From NCBI GenBank assembly GCA_902563885.1, contig CACEYZ010000001.1, forward strand, positions 166,013-230,012: a stretch of 64,000 bases of DNA, in the 5' to 3' direction. The stretch is from an uncultured SAR86 cluster bacterium. Lineage in GTDB: Bacteria; Pseudomonadota; Gammaproteobacteria; Magnimaribacterales; TMED112. Shown piece after piece: positions 25,518 to 36,236 of this stretch. The translations under genes were made by a program, and so were the position numbers. Numbering within the stretch: the first letter of the stretch is position 1; each line of letters starts with the position of its first letter. A model generated the notes under the pieces. That model saw only the letters and a program-made list of their open reading frames with translations. It did no database searches and was not told where the DNA came from.

Positions 25518-28500
25518 TTAAAAACGGTACGAGAAACCGATTTTAACTAAGTAACTAGAACCTCTTCCTGATCTACCTTTATCTCTTAAACCTCTAAAGT
25601 TTCTATAGATATAGTATTGATCAACTCCATCATTTAGAGCTTGACCATCAACAATATCATGGTCAGATTGGAAATTATAAATTCCCCACTCATCATTTAA
25701 GAAGTTACCAAGGTTTCTAATTGTAAAGAACACAGATGATTGGTCGTTAGTTCTTAAACCTGGAAGCATTTGCTCAAATTTAAAGTTGAGTCTTGCATAC
25801 CAAGGTGAGTAATGTTGATTTCTATCAACAAATGCACCTCTTTCAAAACCATAAGAATCCATTGTTGCAAAGAAAGCGTCTGTATCGAAGCCATCAGCAA
25901 AAACTACGTTTGGATCATTAGGCCCTGTAGGGACATAAAGAGGCATATTATCACCATCACCGTCTAACGCATCACCTCTCATATCAGGATAACCATTAAA
26001 GACAAAACTATATGGTCTACCTTTGTTATGGCTCCAAGTTAAACTAAATCTTGATTCAAGATCAGCGAAAAGAGTTGGGGACCATCTCATATAAGCAGAC
26101 ATTCTCTCAGGTATTTCAAATTGAGAAACACCTAATGAAGGATTGTCTCTGTCTACATCGGTAAAGTTTGTCCAGCTACTGTATCCTATTGAAGAGTTCA
26201 TTGGGTTACCTACAAGTGCTTCAACTTCTGCATATCCAAAGCTTAGGAAGAGATCTTGTTCTGCCCACTCTTTAGAAAATCCAACAGCTAAAGATGTATA
26301 TTCACCCTCTGTAGATTGGTTGCTATACGCAAGGTTGTTATAACCAGCACCAGGTTTTTTGTCATAAATTGGCACTCCTGCAAAGTCGCTACCAAGATTT
26401 ATTAATTCACCAGTGTGCACATAAGGAGCATTAACACTTTTTCCAGAAATATAATCTACATAAAATCCAATATCGTCTAAAAGCAATCCATCTACAATAT
26501 CAAGATCGAATGAACCTCTTAAACCAAAGGATGTTTTTATATTCTTTGGAATCTTAAAGTTTGGATCAAGGTAGTCACTGTAATAACCAACACCACCACT
26601 TGTAACTCTATCAAGCAAAGCACATGGAATACCGTATCCCGGTCCAGTTTTACCTGTTACAGGGTTAGTGCAAATCGCATCAGTAAGAAGATTTGTGTTT
26701 CTAGCATTAAACTGTAATCCTTTAACACCGTCATTACTTACTGTGTTAGATAACCATACATTTGGATATCCACCTGTAAACACTCCATGACCAACATATG
26801 CAGAAACTCTATCGGTTAAATCAAAGTTAACAGAGAGTCTTGGCATAGTAAGTTCTAGGCCATCGATAGTATTACAGTTTCCATACCCGTATGCAGCAAT
26901 AAAGTAGGCAGCATTTTCACAGTTTGAAGTTTGTTGATATGACTCATGTCTAACACCAATAGATGCTGACATTCTGTCATTAATTTCTACATCATCTTGT
27001 AAAAATAATGTTGTAATACCATAGCCCCAATCAGCAGCTGAATCATTAGGATCTAGACTCTGTGAGTTGCCATAATAAGCTCTTACATCACCTGCTTCAA
27101 AAGCGTCAATACCACCGTAAGCTCTGTATTCACCACCTCTTGAATGTGGAACAAATATATTTAATATATCTTGATCTTCTTGCTCCATTCCAAATTTGAA
27201 TAAGTGATTGTTTACTAGGTATTCTCCTTTGAGTGATAGGGTCGTATTTTCCCATGACATTTGGTTTGCTTGTCTTGAGTCATCAGTACCACTTAGATAG
27301 ACACTTCCAACACCACCAACATTATAGATTCTAAATTCTCCAAAATCAGGGTCTTCACTTGTAGCTAGCTGTCTATTTGCTAAGTCTCTATACCCTATTC
27401 TTATTTCGGTGCTAAAGTCATCAGTCCATTGTGAGAAAACTTTAGTTTGGAAATTTTGTAATTCGTGACCTCTTTCATAGAAATGTGATTCAAATACAGG
27501 AGTCCATGAATCAGCTGGAGTAATTTCATATCCATCGTTGTAATTTAAAACAACTTCAGCTCTGTGCTGATCACTTATGAAATAGTCAAATTTAGCAAGT
27601 AGCTTTACATCTTCACTTGGAGATCCTTTTGAAAGACCACCAGGATCAAATCCATAAACATCCCTCGCAATTTGTCTAATTCTATTAAAGTCAGCCTCTG
27701 ACAACCACGAAGACTCATTTGCTTGTCCTGAGCCAGCGTAACCTCTTTCATATGGATCAAAGTCATCATACTGTTCAAAAGCAACAAAGTAATAAAGATT
27801 TTCAACTTCTGGAACTGCACCACCAAGAGTAAAGCCATATTTAGTTTCTTCATATGGATTAATAGTTAAGGAATCTCCTTCAAGAGAATCAGCTTGCAGA
27901 CTATCATCAACAAACTCATAGAAGAATTTACCACTAGTTGTATCAGAACCAGACCTAGTTACAGCATTAACTACACAAGCTGCAAAACCACCATACATAA
28001 CGTCGTATGGTGCGAACTCAACGGAAACTTGTTCAATTGCATCATATGAGAATGGCATTCTAGAAGTTGGATAACCATTGCTGTTTAATCCGAATCCGTC
28101 GTTTAATCCAATCCCATCAACTGAAAGTGCGTTGTATCTTGGGTTTGATCCATTACAGTTAAAACCTCTGTATGACTGACTTTCGTCAACAAAAATACGT
28201 GGGTCTTGAGTAATAACATCTTTAATATCTCTATCCCAAGCTGGAGCTGCTTCAATATCAGCTAGGTTAAAAACCGTACTTGGTCCAGGAGCTACATTTC
28301 GAGTAATCAAACTTGCAGTTGCCACTACCTCATCTGTTGCTTCTAGAACAACATTAAGACTTAGAGCTGCACCAACACTTAAAAAGACATCGTTATATCT
28401 TTTAGTGCCTTGCGCAGAAGCAACCACAATACTATATGGTCCTCCAGACTTTAAGTTTGATACTACAAAGTATCCATCACTGTTTGAAGAAGCTTTTGAT

Positions 28501-28658
28501 TCTGCATTCGTTGGTACATATACCACTGATACAGACGCCCCCCCTACAGAGTTTCCACTTGAATCAGAAACAAATCCTTTAACATCAGATGTAGTTTCTT
28601 GAGAATACACAGAAAGCGATATGAATATCGCCATAAACGATAAGAGTATTTTTTTCAT
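25518..28658 (-). CDS. Oar-like TonB-dependent receptor with carboxypeptidase-regulatory-like domain
   Basis: A 1046-residue outer-membrane protein. A signal peptide (about 1-19) is followed by a carboxypeptidase-regulatory-like beta sandwich (about 22-110, VKGFVSDSSGNSVGGASVSV), a plug domain (about 125-240, with YNALSVDGIGLNDGFG and VSVEFAPYDVMYGGF) and a very large barrel ending YLVKIGFSYRF. This architecture matches OmpA-related Oar proteins of myxobacteria and marine gammaproteobacteria, thought to handle peptides, proteins or large ligands. No substrate-binding partner (SusD-like) is nearby. It stands alone, with a palindrome-like motif at 28710-28717 in its upstream gap. Confidence 0.92.
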   Translation of the reverse strand: MKKILLSFMAIFISLSVYSQETTSDVKGFVSDSSGNSVGGASVSVVYVPTNAESKASSNSDGYFVVSNLKSGGPYSIVVASAQGTKRYNDVFLSVGAALSLNVVLEATDEVVATASLITRNVAPGPSTVFNLADIEAAPAWDRDIKDVITQDPRIFVDESQSYRGFNCNGSNPRYNALSVDGIGLNDGFGLNSNGYPTSRMPFSYDAIEQVSVEFAPYDVMYGGFAACVVNAVTRSGSDTTSGKFFYEFVDDSLQADSLEGDSLTINPYEETKYGFTLGGAVPEVENLYYFVAFEQYDDFDPYERGYAGSGQANESSWLSEADFNRIRQIARDVYGFDPGGLSKGSPSEDVKLLAKFDYFISDQHRAEVVLNYNDGYEITPADSWTPVFESHFYERGHELQNFQTKVFSQWTDDFSTEIRIGYRDLANRQLATSEDPDFGEFRIYNVGGVGSVYLSGTDDSRQANQMSWENTTLSLKGEYLVNNHLFKFGMEQEDQDILNIFVPHSRGGEYRAYGGIDAFEAGDVRAYYGNSQSLDPNDSAADWGYGITTLFLQDDVEINDRMSASIGVRHESYQQTSNCENAAYFIAAYGYGNCNTIDGLELTMPRLSVNFDLTDRVSAYVGHGVFTGGYPNVWLSNTVSNDGVKGLQFNARNTNLLTDAICTNPVTGKTGPGYGIPCALLDRVTSGGVGYYSDYLDPNFKIPKNIKTSFGLRGSFDLDIVDGLLLDDIGFYVDYISGKSVNAPYVHTGELINLGSDFAGVPIYDKKPGAGYNNLAYSNQSTEGEYTSLAVGFSKEWAEQDLFLSFGYAEVEALVGNPMNSSIGYSSWTNFTDVDRDNPSLGVSQFEIPERMSAYMRWSPTLFADLESRFSLTWSHNKGRPYSFVFNGYPDMRGDALDGDGDNMPLYVPTGPNDPNVVFADGFDTDAFFATMDSYGFERGAFVDRNQHYSPWYARLNFKFEQMLPGLRTNDQSSVFFTIRNLGNFLNDEWGIYNFQSDHDIVDGQALNDGVDQYYIYRNFRGLRDKGRSGRGSSYLVKIGFSYRF

Positions 28659-28709
28659 TTAGAATCCTCGCATAAAAGCGTTTATATAAACATTATCTTA
28701 TTACATAAA

Positions 28710-28717
28710 TGTGACAA
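28710..28717. promoter_or_regulatory. TGTGACAA motif upstream of the Oar-like receptor
   Basis: On the minus strand this reads TTGTCACA, about 50 bases before the receptor ATG. It shares the TGTGACA core with the sites at 16311-16323 and 39792-39800. It could be a -35 element, but a good -10 at 17 bases is not obvious here, so a regulator site is at least as likely. Confidence 0.3.
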
Positions 28718-28741
28718 TTTACAAAGAAAATTGAAAACGTT

Positions 28742-30001
28742 TTACTTAAGTGGAATAAATTCGAAATTTACATATTTTTTTAGAGCTTCTGGAACAATTA
28801 AACCCTTATTTTCATCAAAATAATTTTCCATAATAGCCACTAAACATCTACCTACAGCTAAACCAGAACCGTTAATTGTATGTGCTAAAATTTTTTCTTT
28901 TTCGTCTTTAATTTTTATATTCATTCTTCTAGCTTGGAAGTCTGTAAAATTTGAACAAGAGGATATCTCCCTAAATGTTTCTTGGCTAGGCAGCCAAACT
29001 TCAATGTCGATGGTTTTCGAAGCCGAAAAACCTAAATCACCAGTACATAATTCAACATGCCTATATGAAATTTCAAGCATATCAAGAATAGAGGATGCAT
29101 GAGAGATTAAGCTATTTAATGCATTACTAGAACTACTTGGGTGAACAACTTGAACCAATTCAACTTTTTCAAATTGATGTTGTCTGATCATACCTCTAGT
29201 GTCTTTTCCATAACTTCCTGCTTCTGATCTGTAGCATGGAGTATGTGCAGTAACCATTACAGGCAATTCATCTACTGCTAATTGTTTATCTCTAAAAAGA
29301 TTTGTCAAAGGAACTTCTGCAGTAGGAATCAAATATTTTTCATCATTTTCGATTTTAAAAGAATCTTCAGCAAACTTAGGCAGTTGTCCAGTTCCAAATA
29401 GTGAATTTGAATTTACGATATGAGGAACATAGCATTCTTGGTAATTATTTTTCATAGCTTCATCTAACATTAATTGAATCAATGCTCGATGCATTTGCGC
29501 CAGTTCATTTTTAAGAACTACAAATCTTGGCCCCACAACTTTTGTTGCATCATCAAAATTTATAGAATCAATTTTTTCACCTATTTCAACGTGATCTAAA
29601 CTAGTCTTTGGGTTCTCAAATTCTTTTCTATAGACTTCAACATTATCTTCTTCACTATTTCCATTTGGACATTTCTCATGGGGTATGTTTGGAATCAATG
29701 AAAGTTTTTCATTTAGTTTCTTATCTACTTCTTCAAAAGATTTTTCTAATTTGGAAAGATTTGTAGATAATTCATCCGATCTTTTTTCTTGCTCTAATGA
29801 ATTAGATTTATTTTTTTTTAACTCTCCAATTTCTTTTGAAATTTGTTTCTTTTGATTTCTAAGATCTTCAATTTCAATTTGTAATGAATTCTTTTTTTCA
29901 TAATCTAAAACAATAGTGCTGAGATCAAAGCTCTCACCTCTAGAGTTAATTTTCTTTTCAATATCTTTAAGATTGTTTTTAAGTAGCTTTAAATCAATCA
30001 T
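28742..30001 (-). CDS. serS: serine--tRNA ligase
   Basis: Charges tRNA-Ser with serine. It is 419 residues with the N-terminal coiled-coil tRNA-binding arm (about 30-100, rich in Lys and Glu), then the class II catalytic core: motif 2 in FRSEAGSYGKDTRGMIRQHQ (about 255-275) and motif 3 in NGSGLAVGRCLVAIMENY near 395. The start overlaps the ftsK stop by four bases. The usual gammaproteobacterial order ftsK-lolA-rarA-serS is reduced to ftsK-serS. Confidence 0.97.
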   Translation of the reverse strand: MIDLKLLKNNLKDIEKKINSRGESFDLSTIVLDYEKKNSLQIEIEDLRNQKKQISKEIGELKKNKSNSLEQEKRSDELSTNLSKLEKSFEEVDKKLNEKLSLIPNIPHEKCPNGNSEEDNVEVYRKEFENPKTSLDHVEIGEKIDSINFDDATKVVGPRFVVLKNELAQMHRALIQLMLDEAMKNNYQECYVPHIVNSNSLFGTGQLPKFAEDSFKIENDEKYLIPTAEVPLTNLFRDKQLAVDELPVMVTAHTPCYRSEAGSYGKDTRGMIRQHQFEKVELVQVVHPSSSSNALNSLISHASSILDMLEISYRHVELCTGDLGFSASKTIDIEVWLPSQETFREISSCSNFTDFQARRMNIKIKDEKEKILAHTINGSGLAVGRCLVAIMENYFDENKGLIVPEALKKYVNFEFIPLK

Positions 30002-32118
30002 AAAACTTCCCTAGAGCCATTTGAATTCATTGGAGATACGATTCCATTTTCTTCCATAGTCTCTATTAGACGAGCAGCTCTATTGTAGCCAATTCTAAAT
30101 TTTCTTTGAACTGACGATATTGATGCCCTTCTCGTTTCAACAACAAATTCAACAGCTTGATTGTAAAGTTCATCATCTCCATCAGAATCCTCAAGGTTCT
30201 CTATTAACTCAGGTGATTTTATAACCTCTTCAATATATGTTGGTTGTCCAAGTTCCCTCATTTTTTTTGCAACTCTTTGAACTTCACCATCGGAAACAAA
30301 TGCTCCATGGATTCTCTTTGGAATTGAGGTGCCTGGTTCGATGAAAAGCATATCTCCTTTTCCCAGCAATTGTTCTGCTCCACCTTGGTCGAGAATTGTT
30401 CTGGAATCAACTTTTGAAGAAACTAGAAATGACATCCTAGATGGAATATTTGCTTTGATTAATCCTGTAATTACATCCACTGATGGTCTTTGGGTAGCTA
30501 TAGCCAAGTGAATACCTGATGCTCTTGCTTTCTGTGCAAGCCTTGCAATTAATTGTTCAACTTTCTTACCTGTTACCATCATTAAATCAGCAAGCTCATC
30601 TATGACTACCACTATATATGGAAGTTCTTTAATTTCAGTTTGATTTTCTTCTTCGAGCTGTTGTCTTACATCATCCGGAATAGAGCTTAAGTTAGAAACT
30701 TTTTCATTGTATCCCTCTAAACTTCTGACACCTAAAATAGACATAAGTTTATATCTCTTATCCATTTCTTTAACACACCAATTTAATCCGTTAGATGCTT
30801 TCTGCATGTCAGTAATAACCGGAGTTATTAAATGTGGAATATCATCATAAACTGACAGCTCTAACATCTTCGGATCAATTAATAGAAGTTTTAATTTTTC
30901 TGGATCATTGTTTCTTAATAAATTTAATAAGATTGTATTTACTCCGACTGATTTTCCGGAGCCTGTTGTCCCAGCAATAAGCAAATGAGGAAGTTGCTGT
31001 AAATTAATTTTTGACGCTTGCCCAGAAATATCTCTACCAACACAAAATTCTAGAGAAGTTAGTTCATTCTGTTTGAACTCTTTCATAATTGAATATAAGG
31101 ATACAATCTGTCTTTTTGGATTTGGTATCTCAATTCCGATAGTAGATTTGCCTTCTATAACCTCTACAACTCTTACACTTTTAACTGCAAGAGATCTTGC
31201 TAGATCGTTTGCAATATTTGAAACTTGGCTAGCTTTTGTTCCTGGTGCAAGACTAATTTCAAACCTAGTAATTACTGGCCCAGGCAAATTATTTTCAACA
31301 TTACCCTCTATTCCAAACTCTCGCAGTTTGATTGTAAGATTTTCTGACAAATCATTTAGATATTCCTCAGTAACTTCTGTCGACATATCTTCTTTTTGAT
31401 CTAGCAAATCAATAAAATCTTCTCTTTGAACAAGTTTTTCAACAACCTTTTTCTTTACTTCTTTAGGCGTAGCACTAATTGATTTTGATGGCGTAGGTTC
31501 AGGAGAGGATTCAATATGCTCCTCTTTAACTTCTGGAACTATAGTTTCTTCTTTATCTTTACTACTTGGCGATAAAAAAGATCTGAGTGCATTAACAATA
31601 TCTGAGAAAACAAAATATTGAACTAATAAAAAGAATATAAATGAAATTGTGCCTAGCCACATTTTTGGAAGAAAAAGTGACATAGATTCAATAAGATTTA
31701 GACCAGCTTTCCCTCCATTATTTATATCTAAATAATTAAAGTTGTAATAATCAGTAGTAATAAAAGCTGACGTCGAAATACATGCAAGTAGAACTGAAAA
31801 TAAACCTAAAAGAAATTTATTTATGTTGTCTAAAACACTCAAATACGCATCCTTTTCAGAATAATTAAAGAAAAAAAGCAAACCAAAATAAAATAAAATA
31901 AATACTAAATAAAATGAAACTAAACCAAAATTGAAAAATAAATTCGTAGAAAATAGTGCACCAAGAAAACCAAAGTTATTTTTAAATTCTTTATCTACGA
32001 TTAATAAGTCTTCTGTTGTATCAAGGTAGGAAAAGGTTATTAGACTACCAAAAAGAAATAAAGAGAAAATGATTAAAGAAAATCCAAAAAACTCCCTATA
32101 AATTCTATCTATTGACAT
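29998..32118 (-). CDS. ftsK: DNA translocase FtsK
   Basis: Septal DNA pump that helps chromosome dimer resolution and segregation. It is 706 residues: about four to five N-terminal membrane helices (about 10-190), a short low-complexity linker (about 195-240) far shorter than in E. coli, the motor with Walker A AGTTGSGKS near 384 and Walker B VVVIDELADL, and the C-terminal winged-helix gamma domain (about 640-706, RRASISSVQRKFRIGYNRAA) that reads KOPS. The compact linker suits a streamlined genome. It is divergent from trxB, with 51 bases between starts. Confidence 0.96.
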   Translation of the reverse strand: MSIDRIYREFFGFSLIIFSLFLFGSLITFSYLDTTEDLLIVDKEFKNNFGFLGALFSTNLFFNFGLVSFYLVFILFYFGLLFFFNYSEKDAYLSVLDNINKFLLGLFSVLLACISTSAFITTDYYNFNYLDINNGGKAGLNLIESMSLFLPKMWLGTISFIFFLLVQYFVFSDIVNALRSFLSPSSKDKEETIVPEVKEEHIESSPEPTPSKSISATPKEVKKKVVEKLVQREDFIDLLDQKEDMSTEVTEEYLNDLSENLTIKLREFGIEGNVENNLPGPVITRFEISLAPGTKASQVSNIANDLARSLAVKSVRVVEVIEGKSTIGIEIPNPKRQIVSLYSIMKEFKQNELTSLEFCVGRDISGQASKINLQQLPHLLIAGTTGSGKSVGVNTILLNLLRNNDPEKLKLLLIDPKMLELSVYDDIPHLITPVITDMQKASNGLNWCVKEMDKRYKLMSILGVRSLEGYNEKVSNLSSIPDDVRQQLEEENQTEIKELPYIVVVIDELADLMMVTGKKVEQLIARLAQKARASGIHLAIATQRPSVDVITGLIKANIPSRMSFLVSSKVDSRTILDQGGAEQLLGKGDMLFIEPGTSIPKRIHGAFVSDGEVQRVAKKMRELGQPTYIEEVIKSPELIENLEDSDGDDELYNQAVEFVVETRRASISSVQRKFRIGYNRAARLIETMEENGIVSPMNSNGSREVL

Positions 32119-32163
32119 GCTAAGATATTGTAACTAAAAAAACCTAATGTACTCTTTTTTTAA

Positions 32164-33889
<1,726 letters not shown>

Positions 33890-33893
<4 letters not shown>

Positions 33894-34015
33894 AATGAAC
33901 TTACATAAATTGTAGCAGCTGCGACACCCACTAAAATAATAATTAATGCAACAACAGAGTCTGTCGAAGAGTTTTCCTTCTCTTCATCGTTATCGTAAAA
34001 CTGATCATCACTCAT
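33890..34015 (-). CDS. small single-helix membrane protein (41 residues)
   Basis: Encodes 41 residues: an acidic N-terminal part (MSDDQFYDNDEEKENSS) and one C-terminal transmembrane helix (SVVALIIILVGVAAATIYV). The start overlaps the acyltransferase stop and the stop overlaps the SDR start, each as ATGA, so it is coupled on both sides; that layout strongly supports translation. It resembles no family I know. Likely a small tail-anchored component or regulator of the acyltransferase/SDR unit; that role is inference. Confidence 0.72.
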
Positions 34016-35100
34016 AGATTTAATCCTTCTTTTGCTAAAACTGGATTAGCGTACTGGGTCATTATATCGTTAAGTTCATCTTTAGTCACAGTAGCTAAAA
34101 GTTCATCATAATAGTTTTTTGCTCTTTTAAGACTACTATCATGCAAATTGTCTTTAAGGAATTTAAATGCATACTCATTTGTTTCCCAAAGCTTATAGTT
34201 CTTAATAATTTCAGAATCAATTTTTTTAGTAAGCTCTTCAACATTAAACCTACCTTTAATTTGCTCACCAATCGAAAGATGCACTTGTCCCTTGTCATTC
34301 ATAATACCCTTAAAGATATGACTTACATCTTCACCATATTTTTTCTCTTCTTCAGAATGGGACGTAATTTTTTCTTTAGCCAATGGATCGATTTCATATG
34401 AAATTGAACACGTAACTATATTGTATTTATCTGTAATTTCTTCAAATGAAATTTCTTTGCGCAATGACATATGTAACATTTTAAGGACTGCAGAATCGGT
34501 ATAATCTTTTCCATCTTTACTGCGACCTTGTTTTTGCGCAATCCAAACATGGTTGCCACTTTCTAAGGTCTCCCTTATAAAGGATGAAGACCTCATTAAA
34601 TTTGAATATATTTCTTTTTTCGATTCACCACTTCTTGGAATTATGAAACATTTATTTAATCTCAATAGATCGCCCATCCAACTAACATCAGCTAGATTAT
34701 CTCCTATTGCATTAAAAGTAGTCTCATGCCCGTTTTCAGTTATTGCGTTGTTGCATAAAGCAGAGTCAAGGGTAATATCTCTGTGGTTTCCAATAAATAG
34801 ATATGGTTTTGTTTTATCAAGCCTATCAACACCACTATAAGTGAATTTTTCAATTGTTTTATCTATTACAGAGGATAGAACTTTTTTCATTTGACTTTGA
34901 AAATCATCAACGGTATGTATGTTTTTTATTTTGCCTTTGAAAAGTTGCATTGCTAAAAATTTTGAACCAGGAAGAGATAGAAATTTAGACTCTTTATTAT
35001 TCAAATTTTTTTCAACAAAGGATAAAAATTCCGTATTAGCAAGAAGTTTTTTTAAAATATCGTTAACTTCTTCGTCTTTGTAAGGTTCGATTCTAATCAT
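34012..35100 (-). CDS. glycerol acyltransferase-like protein (PlsC superfamily)
   Basis: A 362-residue protein with an acyltransferase core at about 110-210: FIGNHRDITLDSAL (the His-Asp box, here with His and the later Asp six positions apart, and a nearer Asp two positions on), and downstream GNHVWIAQKQGRSKDG, the equivalent of the EGTRS substrate box. Such proteins acylate lysophosphatidate or related lipids. There is no obvious transmembrane helix, so it is probably membrane-associated. It is first gene of the operon with the 41-residue membrane protein and the SDR. The exact acyl acceptor is unknown. Confidence 0.82.
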   Translation of the reverse strand: MIRIEPYKDEEVNDILKKLLANTEFLSFVEKNLNNKESKFLSLPGSKFLAMQLFKGKIKNIHTVDDFQSQMKKVLSSVIDKTIEKFTYSGVDRLDKTKPYLFIGNHRDITLDSALCNNAITENGHETTFNAIGDNLADVSWMGDLLRLNKCFIIPRSGESKKEIYSNLMRSSSFIRETLESGNHVWIAQKQGRSKDGKDYTDSAVLKMLHMSLRKEISFEEITDKYNIVTCSISYEIDPLAKEKITSHSEEEKKYGEDVSHIFKGIMNDKGQVHLSIGEQIKGRFNVEELTKKIDSEIIKNYKLWETNEYAFKFLKDNLHDSSLKRAKNYYDELLATVTKDELNDIMTQYANPVLAKEGLNL

Positions 35101-35120
35101 AATGAATTTATAATTTACTC

Positions 35121-35216
35121 ATGGATGATAAAACTGTATTAAGAAATATTGTAATTTTTTTTGGATTAATTGGGATTGTGATAATCATTCTGATGATTGG
35201 TGCCTACTTCTATTAG
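35121..35216 (+). CDS. small single-helix membrane protein (31 residues)
   Basis: ATG at 35121 to TAG at 35216 encodes 31 residues, a short charged start (MDDKTVLRN) and one hydrophobic helix ending GAYFY. It fills the gap between the divergent acyltransferase start and the convergent HIT gene, which it overlaps by four bases. No Shine-Dalgarno is seen and no family is recognised; the composition is what a real single-pass peptide would look like, but such a short frame could arise by chance in AT-rich DNA. Confidence 0.42.
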   Translation: MDDKTVLRNIVIFFGLIGIVIIILMIGAYFY

Positions 35217-35557
35217 CCTGGAGGCCACGTGAGACCTCGTCCACCTAAGAGGTGAACATGTATGTGGAAAACACTTTGCCCAGCATCTGCACCATTATTT
35301 ATTACTAGCCTGTAATTATCATTGAGATTGTATTTCTCTGCTATTTTTTTTGATATTAGCAGAAGATGACCAAGAAGCTCTTTATCACTTTCTTCTGAAT
35401 CAGACACTTTTGCTATTTCCTTATTTGGAATAATGAGTACATGAACGGGCGCTTGTGGATTAATATCTTCGATAGCAAAACATTGATCGTCCTCGAAAAC
35501 AATTTTTCCAGGAATTTCTCCTGATTTAATCTTTAAAAAAATTGAATTTTGACTCAT
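35213..35557 (-). CDS. HIT family hydrolase (HinT-like)
   Basis: A 114-residue histidine triad protein: FLKIKSGEIPGKIVFEDD at the N-terminus and the catalytic HIHVHLLGGR near residue 97-106. HinT-type proteins hydrolyse adenosine phosphoramidates and acyl-adenylates. Its start overlaps the stop of the twin-helix protein gene (ATGA), placing it last in the run pit-TonB receptor-phytase-DedA-twin helix-HIT. Confidence 0.95.
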   Translation of the reverse strand: MSQNSIFLKIKSGEIPGKIVFEDDQCFAIEDINPQAPVHVLIIPNKEIAKVSDSEESDKELLGHLLLISKKIAEKYNLNDNYRLVINNGADAGQSVFHIHVHLLGGRGLTWPPG

Positions 35558-35730
35558 AAAAACGTCCTTATAAGCCTAATTAATATAATGACACTAATAA
35601 TGGTTAAAACAATTGCCATAAATCGCACTAATAAGCTTTTAAACATGTTTTTGGAGCCTTCTTTAAAAAAATAGTTAAGCAATAAGATTGATAATAAGAT
35701 AATGGAGATTAAGCCAACAAAATATAACAT
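35554..35730 (-). CDS. twin-helix small membrane protein, DUF2909-like
   Basis: A 58-residue protein with two transmembrane helices (MLYFVGLISIILLSILLL and AIVLTIISVIILIRLI) joined by a basic loop (KEGSKNMFKSLLVRF). This matches by eye the DUF2909 family of gammaproteobacterial twin transmembrane proteins, whose function is unknown. The ATG overlaps the DedA stop by one base (TAATG) and the stop overlaps the HIT start as ATGA, so it is coupled to both. The coupling makes it almost certainly real; the family name is less sure. Confidence 0.78.
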   Translation of the reverse strand: MLYFVGLISIILLSILLLNYFFKEGSKNMFKSLLVRFMAIVLTIISVIILIRLIRTFL

Positions 35731-36236
35731 TAGAATAAATTAGCTATATATTCCCATAGTACTACCAAAAGAACTAAACCCAAACCCCATATAGCACAAG
35801 CCAGTAAATCAAAAAATAGAAATTTCTTATAATCAAGCTTAAATGAACCGACAAAAAACGGTGCAAAAGGTCTGATGCTAGGTGTCATTCTTCCAAGAAG
35901 TATCGCCCCAAATTCATATTTTTCAAACCAATTTTTAGTTTTTTCAACTCTTTCCTTTCTCTTCCTAAAAAAATTCCATTCGAAGATTTTTGTGCCAAAC
36001 ACTCTTCCCATTAAATAGCTTGATTGGTCTCCTATAAATGATCCAGCATATGCAAAAATTGTGATTAAAAAGATATTTGATATTCCCTCAAGATAAAGAA
36101 AAACAGCTAATAAATACAAAAAAAGACTTGGAAAAACTACACCGGTAATTACAAAAGATTCAAAAAAACCTAAAAAGGTTAATAAAAGAGGAGCTAAGTA
36201 CGGATTTTCCCTGCTAAAACTTTTTAATACATCCAG
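35730..36236 (-). CDS. DedA/VTT-domain membrane protein, unusual start
   Basis: DedA proteins are inner-membrane proteins linked to lipid scrambling or undecaprenyl phosphate recycling. The conserved core is GDQSSYLMGRVFG and FEKYEFGAILLGRMTPSIRPFAPFFVG. The first ordinary start, TTG at 36119, would leave 129 residues and lose the N-terminal segment. Upstream in the same frame the DNA encodes SRENPYLAPLLLTFLGFFES and VITGVVFPS, a clear DedA N-terminus, but there is no ATG, GTG or TTG before the stop at about 36270. I give the span from CTG at 36236 (168 residues) as the least bad choice; it overlaps the phytase stop by 13 bases, suggesting reinitiation or an assembly error near a ten-base A-run. 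Confidence 0.75.
   Translation of the reverse strand: MDVLKSFSRENPYLAPLLLTFLGFFESFVITGVVFPSLFLYLLAVFLYLEGISNIFLITIFAYAGSFIGDQSSYLMGRVFGTKIFEWNFFRKRKERVEKTKNWFEKYEFGAILLGRMTPSIRPFAPFFVGSFKLDYKKFLFFDLLACAIWGLGLVLLVVLWEYIANLF

Noticed and set aside
31073-31399. Open frame of 108 codons on the plus strand inside ftsK
   Set aside because: It is an antisense shadow of a well-conserved gene with no start signal or recognisable domain.
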